Part shown: positions 16,201-22,845 of the stretch, in pieces
Layout of the letters: each line of letters opens with the position of its first letter
Numbering within the stretch: position 1 is the stretch's first letter
IMG/VR virus record: IMGVR_UViG_3300037635_001647
Location: 1-48,311 of that record
Length of the DNA: 48,311 nucleotides
Strand: one strand, 5' to 3'
Origin: a virus
Notes under the pieces: model-generated
Told to the model about the DNA's origin: nothing
Databases searched by the model: none
The model's input: only the letters and a program-made list of their open reading frames with translations
Made by a program: the position numbers and the translations under genes

Positions 16201-17535
16201 AAATCCTCCAGAAACATCTCCGTTTCGTTGATCTATTATGTATTGCTCTCTTCTGTTTTTCTTAGCATCTTCAGATGCTTCAAGAGCAGGAAATAAACTT
16301 ATAATATTATACTGTCTTGATATGTTTTTAATCTGTTGAGCTTTTAATTTAGACTGAGTGTTTAGTAACTGTCTTCTTGTTTCTTGGTTAGTTTCAAACA
16401 ATAGTTTATTCTCAATAACAGATAAGTCATTTTCTATTTCATCACCCATACTATTAACGTATGCAGATAATTTCTTAAAATTTCTTTTATCGTTTAGGTA
16501 GTCATTGTCAGAGTCTGAGTTTATTAGATCTTGTACTTGTTGGTATACAAAACCATCTTCCTTTGTGTTTTCTGCTTCCCAAGCCTGATAATCAGAAACA
16601 TCAATATCCATTTTAGATAGCAGTTCTGGATTTACGGTTTTAGCTTCTTCTATTTCATTATACTCTTCTGGAGACATTATAAGTTTTTGAAACCAGTTTA
16701 AATTCTCATCTTTAACTTTTGGAGTAGTTCCAATAACACCTTTTGGTATTGTTCTATTCCCAACTATTTTACCGTCTTCAGTAAAAGATAAGTTAGTATT
16801 GTTTTTAGATTTTTGGAATTTTTTTAATAAGTCAACTCTATTAGCTGATACTATTTTTTCTGTATCTTCAACACCTTCAACAAGTTTAGAAAAATCTGTA
16901 GGCGCATTTTTTTTATTATACAACTCTTGAGCAGCAGAAACAATAGGATCTTTTTCTATATTAAGACCTTCAATTTCCAAAGGTTTAAACTTTTCATCCA
17001 CTCTTATACCATAAGGATTATCGGCTGCAGCTTTGTTTAGCTTTTCAGCTTTCTCCAGCCTCTCAATCTCTTCGTAAAAAGTTTGTTGTTCTTGAGCAGA
17101 TAGTTGTGAGAAAGGAACTTCTCCAACCATAATAGAATTTAATTCTGTGTTATTATTTAACAGACCTCCAGATTCCAATAAGGTATCTGGTGTTTCTTGA
17201 ATTGGTGTAGTGCCAACCATATTTGCCTCTCCCCCAGTGGAAACGACAGACGGGTCTTTTTTTTTTAATGTGCCGTCATCAACTAAAGACTGTGAACGGT
17301 TTCCATATTTTTTAACAACATCCGTTCCTTTTATCTCACTACCATTAGGACTAATATAAAATGCCTCAACATCAAAATCAATTTTAACTTCTTCTTTTTT
17401 ATCAGCAGTTTTACCTGTTTCTTTAAAAGCTCCGCTATCTAACAACCCTTTAAATCTATCTCCATACTTAGATTTAGCTTCACTCTCCGTAATTACAGAC
17501 CCATTGGGGGTTTCAAATAATAATTCGTCTTCCAT
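10258..17535 (-). CDS. Giant internal virion / DNA-ejection protein candidate (2,425 aa, T7 gp16 position)
   Basis: This is the largest gene in the window. The N-terminus holds a duplicated 33-residue unit (residues 8-39 and 61-93) of the form PNGS-I-x-YG-x-R-L-x-G-x-K. The middle is long, helical, charged and Gln/Lys/Glu-rich. Hydrophobic patches near residues 590-660 (GSITQGTVGTLVNLVGLI) and near the C-terminus (VETAVFNLLGLAVTQGLAAV) could contact membrane. The end is extremely basic (KRKTKPKKKTKKRRSSGG). It follows genes of 298 and 756 aa in the order of T7 gp14-gp15-gp16, so I infer an ejectosome protein. I see no transglycosylase motif and no DxDxD polymerase motif. It may instead be a crAss-like cargo protein. 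Confidence 0.5.
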   Translation of the reverse strand: MEDELLFETPNGSVITESEAKSKYGDRFKGLLDSGAFKETGKTADKKEEVKIDFDVEAFYISPNGSEIKGTDVVKKYGNRSQSLVDDGTLKKKDPSVVSTGGEANMVGTTPIQETPDTLLESGGLLNNNTELNSIMVGEVPFSQLSAQEQQTFYEEIERLEKAEKLNKAAADNPYGIRVDEKFKPLEIEGLNIEKDPIVSAAQELYNKKNAPTDFSKLVEGVEDTEKIVSANRVDLLKKFQKSKNNTNLSFTEDGKIVGNRTIPKGVIGTTPKVKDENLNWFQKLIMSPEEYNEIEEAKTVNPELLSKMDIDVSDYQAWEAENTKEDGFVYQQVQDLINSDSDNDYLNDKRNFKKLSAYVNSMGDEIENDLSVIENKLLFETNQETRRQLLNTQSKLKAQQIKNISRQYNIISLFPALEASEDAKKNRREQYIIDQRNGDVSGGFGDAVLLPAADSAIRFIGGIFSAIPSWVEQGGNLAGFEMEGLRALNESLDSMLSNEVGTVDGALDTSTIERRTVEKLKPVTINWKGKPLQVGVTPEGDIVDINTMVSMGGILTNDEVKEVNELAKKVPNYEYEWSAGSITQGTVGTLVNLVGLIKGGKWATKTIQKGLKKVGLKTTVPGGIGMGSVSYMSTVAGEVNDIKSQLMEAGVPEEEAMSRAIMYGNGRASLDGIFSGLAGGNTKLLEATKSFPKILKDLALKPKTVVSSKVFQDKVKDLVKENGKELFIEELPVLFTGNILNGLANDSVGKQILNESTSNRDIVETAILTVLATTGVGSKRLLSNNKRKDLIRAASLSSNIEKDIANLVNSGQMSVADAKSVYQEIYSMQTALNQTQGSVVMSGNQEEAAALLNQRRKLMDQRSNLEGPLKEDIDKKIEDVDKQIEILKAEDTAQAIEASGGETTIDVNVTKDDALASLKAENEVRLKANLPAIIESEENILKEQDKLIKEKQDAIQESKTEEQVLSDDGGSKETGETDKVELQGVGKGDTRQTTVTDEKTLTPEQQVKSDELNKKRDEKIDQESRRFVVPGTKIQVQMNADGTANPVAVKENTDKPVNRSSQAKANKMILENVIDVNAGDKLDLEGDTSLTEEQYSEAVADRSNNIKEVAETLDAERKKRKSKTKEEKERLVDPLDIKGKIGKITEADYVKYGDRNNITSAMKRFWFKNKNKFGQNPVSDLDTRVQGLDGYTIENESQYIQDVIDFITANPTGKLDIELGLSQVEKDLEAKFEQLTGLKPTPVNIRTVNNIDPNREPISETQKKSKDLLQKEASEPGVFGKKKGPSPDKILGKKKTSSDKTKQEGENVNRKKFWRSWNKAYRESKKDQTTRRKQLSDAIQDLLESKIISTKKAKSLIKKISGVNLNNPRLVNQVLEYITKVNIDAVNAQKFDDAKNFNKKIKRLLKSDSLDAEVAIAAKQFNKIDPNLVEDLDLYLENAQKVVNGLTKTKTDKEGNLIFAGTIDIKGLDNYTSKVLKNEVDLIRKAEAQAFSDLTGLDSSEFTIDEMRSILEKSDSEKLTEANEQMANDKDDVITKGVKRAFEAYKGAINDIIKNRIDPISGEPLVISKADQKVIKDFMEVDIDLMTTAKEKLEALDAMVNFIVNQGTGGVVATTKRNEGMKNVIEANKKLKPARKLKLFGSEKVADFWYKKLGATPRIIENLFKGTSTARVFNKLSGFDGFRNGVAKAEKLSNDIAEAYVDKFIKPTSRKNAIKGTTKTQPNGTDFNTAANDTERGVFAFMRRTVDGTKEEQKNEFKRRKDLIEETITTLNDSGETKKSQLIKESFDKILSGSNSIQDIEDKVDPINKEAVEWMTSEWSKVRPELENVSLNVYNKVLGKDINYTPDSFSSLKDQVSSVDQEIGSPQFQGTSQKIYDKESGVLMDIVRPKKLPAGRVVNLGFDSSNISNLKDALTDLETAESIQIMKGFLGTSKNMNPAFKSLIPDVDNRNLIFSKFQNYVNSKRGASQKIQDKETIKLLNQIAGIGVSRVLGGPTQFLKQLTPLVNTATNLMFDLGSVGKGIQLITSNPDAQKWLANSGYEIANRGLQSITNLEGTNTKLDKSAEGRREKLGRAVIEANKFYLEKFLVNPDRFAAQASWIAYYMNDLKKQGIDPSNIDWSNHKVNKQAGAFAEQQVGRQQNVSDTDLQGDLFNSKNATSQVARKIFFPFANFLLNQKTRMYTDFNIALSKTATKDDKRNAYRSLAGLGVETAVFNLLGLAVTQGLAAVSQGLTGDDDEEDKEKAFENRKKGRAGNVVKDILSPIPPLDDLTLMMVNKVIKTASDGDDPFQFFAKDKKTFIEQAGVLGIPFGTAGELFEMIGMGSTGTYTDNYGKEREIDPSLKGAMNLNGLAFFLYSLGILPSEAGSIIKYNVKSYKKSGKKSKGGSGIPIKRKTKPKKKTKKRRSSGGPLLGGKKKSGGSLF

Positions 17536-17547
17536 TCTTGTTTGTTA

Positions 17548-19818
17548 TTATTCTATTGGTATTCCAAATTCATCTACCTCAACTCCTTGTGCATTTACAA
17601 ATACTTCATTTCCTCCTACAGTTGTTTTCTTTCTAGTTCCTTCTGCTCTTCCAGGTAAACCTGCTTTTGCTGCAGCATCTAAGGCTGTTTGAACATTTTG
17701 CTTTAAATCTTCATCATTAACATTATATGCTATTGTTTTAATAACATTTTTACCTTGTTTTACTTCTATGTTTTTACCATTTCTTACAAAAGAAATATCA
17801 TCCCCTTGATTAGCTCCTTGTGCTTTCGCAAGCTCTCGGAATGCACTATCAAGAGAGTTTGCAAATGCATCTCCCTCACTAGTACTAGCGCCTCCCGTAG
17901 TCCAATTTCTTTTTAAGTCTTGAAACCCTTCAGAACTAACCACAAAATCAACAGCAGATACTGCATCTTTACCTTCACCTATTGCACTATTTGCAGTAAC
18001 TTCAGGAATCTCTGTAACCTCTACATTTTCTGTAGTCTTAACAGACATATTTCTATCGCCTGCAGCATTAAAAGTACCTGTTGGTGAATACTTATTAGCT
18101 TTAATTGAGCTATAGTTTTGTCTAGCCTCTGAAACAGAACTATTATCGTCACTTCCTTTAAATAACTCGTACATTTTATCTTCGTACTCTGCTTTAGATA
18201 CAGGAAGATACTTAGGTACATAACCCGCATCACCTTCTTTCAATCCTTTTTGTTTATCTTCATCCCATTTAGGGTTTTTAGTTTGTAAGCTAACCTTAAA
18301 TGACTTAAATACTCCATCTCCTTTATCTACTTGATATGTTTGAGAAACCACAGTATCCTCGTCTTTTTCAGATATTGTTTCATTAAATTTAAATCCACTA
18401 CTAATCATAAGGTTCTCTACTGCATTTTTAACATCATCAGATGTACCATCATAACTTCTAGTGATTTGCTTAAACAGGTCTACGCCTTTATTTTTTCTAT
18501 CTTGAGATTTTACTTTACTATCTCTATAAGGATCCCATTGTTCTATAGCTTCTCCTTCAACTACCTTAACACCTAACTGCCCGTCAATAGTAGCTCTTAC
18601 AATTCCTGATGCTGCTGCTTTATGTTTGTCTGTTGTCTGAACAACAATACCATCACCCTCTACTTTTGACCCTATATATTTAGGAGCTTCAATATTTTCA
18701 TATATTGGTTTTCCATTAGAATCATATCCAGTTAAAACACTAACTGATACAGTTTCATTCATATCAATTTTTACTCCGTCAACTATTCCGCTTGCAGTTT
18801 GACTAGGATCTAATTGATAAAATTCACCACCATAATTATCGGTCAAAGTACTTGAAACCGCTCTATTATTTGGTATTGTTTTAGCTATAAAAGTATCTTG
18901 GTATCTAGTAAAACTAGGATTACGTCTAATATTATCCTCCCTGCTACTTCCCTTTATATAACCTGGATGGTTTGTAGAAACTTCATAAGAAGCTATAACG
19001 TCCTTACCAAAGGCTTTTTCTACAGAACTAATTACGTCTGTTTTCTGCCATCTTGAATTTTGTTTATTCAACAAAGCCATTACACTTGTTCCACTAATAT
19101 TTTTATTTATTACTGGATTACCATCTCCATCTAATACTCTTTTTTGAACACCTGTATCTTTATCAAACACCGTTTCGTAAACCTCAACAACACCCATACC
19201 ATCTTCACCAGATCTTACCCTAGTGTTGTTTAAGTCTCCTATAATACTTTGGTATCTTTGAAAGGCAGCTTCTCCTGCTCCAGCAACTGGTGGAATAAAA
19301 ACGCCTTTATCATTAGTATAACCTTCTGCTCTTCTTATTGTTTCTTCTAACTCTGCTGCTGCTGAATCAGCTCTACCCTTTACAGCTTGCCAAGTTTGTT
19401 TTTGATTGTTTTTAAATATATTGTAATCTCTTACAGCAAACTGCCCTCCTAAACCAGAGGTTACTATTTCTTGCTTATCGTAAGAGTCTTGTATAAATCC
19501 ATCTAACTGACTAAGAGTCCAGTTGGCTAGTGTAGTGCTAGTTGGTATATCACCCAACTTAATACCTTGCCCTGAAGAACTTTTGTCTTTTGTAGCTCCA
19601 GCTGCTTCTGCCTCTGCTCTTAAAGCTCTAAGGTCTCTTATGTCTGAGGCGCTTTCTTCTTTAAACTTTTGACGAGCTTCTCTTTTAGCTTGTACGTCAG
19701 CATCAATACCACTAAAAAGTCCTTGAAGACCTGTAGCTAAATCTTGACTCGGTACTCCTTTATTGCTTAATAAACCTTTCTCTAGTTTTAATTTTGCAAT
19801 ATCTAATCTATCCGCCAT
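17548..19818 (-). CDS. Putative internal virion protein (756 aa, T7 gp15 position)
   Basis: No family is recognised from sequence. The protein begins with a helical region (LDIAKLKLEKGLLSNKG, then a Lys/Arg/Glu/Ala coiled coil with KEESASDIRDLRALRAEAEAAG). It continues with mixed beta-rich segments containing YNIFKNNQKQTWQAVK and several DGxG-type turns, and ends in an acidic tail. Its size is close to that of T7 gp15 (about 750 aa). It lies between a gp14-like gene and the giant protein gene, with gaps of 4 and 12 bases. An ejected inner-core or tail-extension protein is inferred from synteny only. Confidence 0.45.
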   Translation of the reverse strand: MADRLDIAKLKLEKGLLSNKGVPSQDLATGLQGLFSGIDADVQAKREARQKFKEESASDIRDLRALRAEAEAAGATKDKSSSGQGIKLGDIPTSTTLANWTLSQLDGFIQDSYDKQEIVTSGLGGQFAVRDYNIFKNNQKQTWQAVKGRADSAAAELEETIRRAEGYTNDKGVFIPPVAGAGEAAFQRYQSIIGDLNNTRVRSGEDGMGVVEVYETVFDKDTGVQKRVLDGDGNPVINKNISGTSVMALLNKQNSRWQKTDVISSVEKAFGKDVIASYEVSTNHPGYIKGSSREDNIRRNPSFTRYQDTFIAKTIPNNRAVSSTLTDNYGGEFYQLDPSQTASGIVDGVKIDMNETVSVSVLTGYDSNGKPIYENIEAPKYIGSKVEGDGIVVQTTDKHKAAASGIVRATIDGQLGVKVVEGEAIEQWDPYRDSKVKSQDRKNKGVDLFKQITRSYDGTSDDVKNAVENLMISSGFKFNETISEKDEDTVVSQTYQVDKGDGVFKSFKVSLQTKNPKWDEDKQKGLKEGDAGYVPKYLPVSKAEYEDKMYELFKGSDDNSSVSEARQNYSSIKANKYSPTGTFNAAGDRNMSVKTTENVEVTEIPEVTANSAIGEGKDAVSAVDFVVSSEGFQDLKRNWTTGGASTSEGDAFANSLDSAFRELAKAQGANQGDDISFVRNGKNIEVKQGKNVIKTIAYNVNDEDLKQNVQTALDAAAKAGLPGRAEGTRKKTTVGGNEVFVNAQGVEVDEFGIPIE

Positions 19819-19822
19819 ATAA

Positions 19823-20719
19823 TTAGTTTTTCTTTTTAAACAAATTACCTATAAATTCTGAAATAGATACTCCAGCTGCCTTAGCTTGTTTTTCTAACTC
19901 TGCCATATTTTCAGCAGAAAATATATCACTTGTTAATTTACCAGCTCCAGATTCATCAAAGTCTTTACCGTCTCCAATACCTGTAAAAGAAGATAATCCA
20001 CTTGCTATATTTTTACCTACATCTCCTAAAGAACTCAAAACTTTTCCAACTCCAGTTTTCGGAGCTGTTCCATCTTTAATCATTATTTTAGCTTTAGCCA
20101 AAGCATCTGTTTCGGTTAGGGTAGGATCATCTTTCATAAGCTGTTTAGCAACGCCTCCTTCTTTTGATTTGAAAACAGGAGATAAAGCGCTAAAAGCTTG
20201 TACACCTGCTCCAACTAAATCTTGCGTACCAGATGCTGATAGAGCATCTGCATTTGCTTGCATTGCATCTGCTTCAAGTGATTTCTCTATAGCTCTTTCG
20301 TCTTTCATTCCCGAAACTAACTCACCCTTTCTGTTACCTTCTTTAGCGGTTTGTAAGTCTAAATCCATTTGAATTTTAGCCATAGTATCTCTCGCCTCTG
20401 TTCTAGCTGCATCTTGCGTGGCTTTTATTTTACCTGCCGTAGCAGCTACTCCTCTTTGGTCTCCCTCAGCAGCAGCTTCTAATATTGTTGAACCATCTAG
20501 TGTTTGTAATTCGTTAGCTGTATCAAATATTTGCATAGGTACTTGAACAGCCTCTAATCTGTTTTGCTCTAAATCTGCAAGAGCTTGTCTTTCTAATTCC
20601 AGAGCTTCTTCCTCCAGTCTCCCCGCCTCTCTACTCTGGCTTTTTGCAGCGTCAATAGCTGAAAAACCTTTGTAAGCCGCTGATCCTACTGCTAAAACCG
20701 CTGATGTTATTGCTGCCAT
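19823..20719 (-). CDS. Putative internal virion protein (298 aa, T7 gp14-like)
   Basis: The N-terminus MAAITSAVLAVGSAAYKGFSA is a hydrophobic Ala/Gly segment, then AKSQSREAGRLEEEALELERQ starts a long amphipathic helical region. This Ala-rich hydrophobic start followed by an AKSQ coiled coil is characteristic of gp14-type ejection proteins, which insert in the outer membrane. The rest is Ala/Gly/Asp-rich with predicted helices and ends ISEFIGNLFKKKN. It is the first of three genes with gp14-15-16 order. Confidence is moderate, because low-complexity Ala-rich sequence can mislead. Confidence 0.5.
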   Translation of the reverse strand: MAAITSAVLAVGSAAYKGFSAIDAAKSQSREAGRLEEEALELERQALADLEQNRLEAVQVPMQIFDTANELQTLDGSTILEAAAEGDQRGVAATAGKIKATQDAARTEARDTMAKIQMDLDLQTAKEGNRKGELVSGMKDERAIEKSLEADAMQANADALSASGTQDLVGAGVQAFSALSPVFKSKEGGVAKQLMKDDPTLTETDALAKAKIMIKDGTAPKTGVGKVLSSLGDVGKNIASGLSSFTGIGDGKDFDESGAGKLTSDIFSAENMAELEKQAKAAGVSISEFIGNLFKKKN

Positions 20720-20720
20720 A

Positions 20721-21131
20721 CTATAATATTTTAATCATTTCTTTGTTATATTTACCAGCCTCTAAGTAACCCTCTTCTTTATATACTTTTATAAGACTGT
20801 CCGACTTAATTAATGCGTAAGCATACTTACATTTACTTTTCTTTAACACCTCTGTTAAAGAGTTTATAAGCTTCTTCAGACTTTCTTTTCTTTTAACTTT
20901 ATCCTTATAGTTAAAGTTAGATATAATCCAGTCACACCACCCTACCTTGGAGTTGGTAACATAAACAAATCCTGCGCAAACAGGGGTTTCGCCATCATAA
21001 ACCATATAACCACCCATTCCATTTTCTGGTAAAAAATCTTTAGGTGGAGCATCCCATCTCCAATCTGCCCACCAATTTACTAAAATTTCTTCGTAATCAG
21101 TTGAGCTTAATTTTTTTATTGTAAATCCCAT
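20721..21131 (-). CDS. GNAT-like acetyltransferase protein
   Basis: The 136 residues resemble the compact phage GNAT proteins. A first strand-helix TIKKLSSTDYEEILVNWW is followed by GGYMVYDGETPVCAGFVYV (the beta4-like strand), TNSKVGWCDWIISN, a basic helix KRKESLKKLINSLTEVLK where the acetyl-CoA pyrophosphate loop is expected, and the final AYALIKSDSLIKVYKEEGY typical of the GNAT C-terminus. The target is unknown; a virion protein or a host protein is possible. It sits between structural genes and has its own promoter-like box at 21137, so it may be expressed separately. Confidence 0.65.
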   Translation of the reverse strand: MGFTIKKLSSTDYEEILVNWWADWRWDAPPKDFLPENGMGGYMVYDGETPVCAGFVYVTNSKVGWCDWIISNFNYKDKVKRKESLKKLINSLTEVLKKSKCKYAYALIKSDSLIKVYKEEGYLEAGKYNKEMIKIL

Positions 21132-21136
21132 TTAAG

Positions 21137-21144
21137 CAAAGATA
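21137..21144 (-). promoter_or_regulatory. Bacteroidetes-type -7 promoter box (TATCTTTG)
   Basis: The reverse complement reads TTTTGTATCTTTGCTTAAATG, a perfect TAnnTTTG box just upstream of the GNAT-like gene start at 21131. The GTATCTTTG(C/T)TTAAAT context recurs at 29591. No good -33 TTTG lies at the usual spacing, and the leader would be very short. Confidence 0.5.
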
Positions 21145-21150
21145 CAAAAT

Positions 21151-21900
21151 CTATGGATAACTTTTAAAGACCTGACTATTGACAGAAAATAATTCTGTTG
21201 CAGTAGTGTCAGAGTTTGTTAAAGTAAATTCTAAATAATACCCCAACATACCAAAAGACTCTGCTACTGGGTCTTTAAGATAGACAATGTTATCTCCAGC
21301 AGATGCGTTATTCACAGGATTTAAAACTGTAACAACCCTTCTGTCTTCCGATATTGATGTTACAGGACCTAACTCAACTAAAACTCCAGAATCAATTTTA
21401 TAAGCTGTTGCCCCTATATTAAGTATGGAGTCAACAGAGAAATTAAATTCAATAGCTAAAGGAGGCGCAGCAACACTACCAGTTACATTTGCACAAGTAC
21501 CAACTCCTTGAGTTGATCTAAGATTTAAGTTTTCTTGATTTTGATTATATCTTATAAAACTAAAATAAGAACCTTCCTTTAAAGAAAAATAACCACTTGC
21601 TATACTTCCTTCTTGTAAATCAGTTTGAAATGTAGCGTCCCAGCTAGAATCAGATTCTAGTTCTATAGTTTTAAAAACTTTTGTTTGAATTGGTTGTTCA
21701 TTAAATACACTTGTTATAGATGAATCATATTGAACACCATAGTAGTTATTTCTAATAGGGTTTGTGTTATGTCTATACATATCACCACCTTTAAATGTGT
21801 AAAGGTATTGATTCATACCCATAATAAAATCAGGGTAATAGCTATAGAATGACGCCCATCCTTGTACGTCTTGACTGTGTGTTAGTGTATAGTTTGGCAT
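21151..21900 (-). CDS. Virion structural protein (249 aa), tail-associated candidate
   Basis: The N-terminus has the stretch GWASFYSYYPDFIMGMNQYLY, followed by TFKGGDMYRHN and RNNYYGVQYDSSITSVFN. I recognise this as a conserved start of structural proteins in marine Bacteroidetes podoviruses and crAss-like phages. The rest is beta-rich and Ser/Thr/Asn-rich, as in tail or appendage proteins. It lies between the Cys-repeat protein and the GNAT gene, downstream of the nozzle. The exact position in the particle is not known. Confidence 0.6.
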   Translation of the reverse strand: MPNYTLTHSQDVQGWASFYSYYPDFIMGMNQYLYTFKGGDMYRHNTNPIRNNYYGVQYDSSITSVFNEQPIQTKVFKTIELESDSSWDATFQTDLQEGSIASGYFSLKEGSYFSFIRYNQNQENLNLRSTQGVGTCANVTGSVAAPPLAIEFNFSVDSILNIGATAYKIDSGVLVELGPVTSISEDRRVVTVLNPVNNASAGDNIVYLKDPVAESFGMLGYYLEFTLTNSDTTATELFSVNSQVFKSYP

Positions 21901-21909
21901 ATTTTTATT

Positions 21910-22833
21910 TTAAGGTATTGAACAAGAACTACAATTACTATAAGGTCCGTTTCCACTATTAGCTCCCTCGTCTATTTTAGAGTTTGGAGGAGTTGAAGAT
22001 ATACTTACTATTGTAGCACAAGCAACAGCTCCTGATGGAGATTGTCTTACCCAAACAACATCTCCAACACTATATCCATATTGTAAAACAATTAAGTTGT
22101 TGTTTAAGTAACCGTCTTGTTGATCTAAATAATAAAATACAGCAGAAGAGTTACAATCTTGAGCTTTCCAAGAGTTAGTTCCACCACAAGGAGAGCAAGG
22201 ATTTTGAGCTGCTAACACACTAGATGACATTTCTCTGTATGTATTTCCAGTTGGGTCTTTATAAAAACCATCAGCTGCAATTGTTCCTGAAGTATCTGAA
22301 TATATACTGCTAGTAGTTAAAAGAGTTGTGCCATAATCCACATAATATGTGCCACTTGAAGGCAAATTACAACATACGTCTACTGCTGAAATAGAACTAA
22401 AGGCTAATGTTCTAGATGTATAACAACTTGAACAAGATTGCAAAGATCCTAAAACGCTACTACTTATCTGTCTAAACTGACTACCACCTGGCTCACTATA
22501 AAATCCATCTGGAGCAACGTTTGTTAAGTTTACATCCGTATAAATATTTGTAGTATTTGCGAAAGTAGATCCAGTTGGATAGTAATATTGTGATGGTGTT
22601 TGTGTTAAACAGCATAAATCGCTAGAACTACTAGCTGCATAATCTAAAGAATCAAAAGTAAAACAATCAGAACATACATTAGAACTTAATAAAGCTCCAG
22701 AAACCTGTTGCCTGTATTGACCACCAGATTGATAATAACCATCAGCAGATTTTACTGTTAAATTCACGTCATCATAAACCGCAGTTGCAGTTAGAAAACT
22801 TACAGAATCAATATATTTATTTACTAAACTCAT
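21910..22833 (-). CDS. Cys-motif repeat virion protein (307 aa)
   Basis: Three units of about 78 residues follow each other. Each has a Y-x-D strand, a DG(Y/F)Y turn with a YR- or FR-like strand (DGYYQSGGQYRQ, DGFYSEPGGSQFRQ, DGFYKDPTGNTYRE), then CSDC, CSSC or CSPC. The first two end with a CC pair (DLCCL, DVCCN). A C-terminal region ends NSGNGPYSNCSSCSIP. The same unit appears in the 103-aa protein at 40385. Cys pairs suggest disulfide or metal stabilisation of an exposed tail decoration or receptor-binding module. The family is not known to me. Confidence 0.6.
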   Translation of the reverse strand: MSLVNKYIDSVSFLTATAVYDDVNLTVKSADGYYQSGGQYRQQVSGALLSSNVCSDCFTFDSLDYAASSSSDLCCLTQTPSQYYYPTGSTFANTTNIYTDVNLTNVAPDGFYSEPGGSQFRQISSSVLGSLQSCSSCYTSRTLAFSSISAVDVCCNLPSSGTYYVDYGTTLLTTSSIYSDTSGTIAADGFYKDPTGNTYREMSSSVLAAQNPCSPCGGTNSWKAQDCNSSAVFYYLDQQDGYLNNNLIVLQYGYSVGDVVWVRQSPSGAVACATIVSISSTPPNSKIDEGANSGNGPYSNCSSCSIP

Positions 22834-22845
22834 ATTATTTATTAT

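Noticed and set aside
12008-16231. Numerous + strand frames of 60-140 codons inside the giant virion gene
   Set aside because: They are antisense to one continuous 2,425-codon frame, have Ser/Phe/Leu-rich shadow composition and no operon spacing.
10258-17535. Virion RNA polymerase in the giant protein
   Set aside because: crAss-like phages carry large virion RNA polymerases, but no DxDxD or DFDGD-type catalytic motif is present in the translated sequence.
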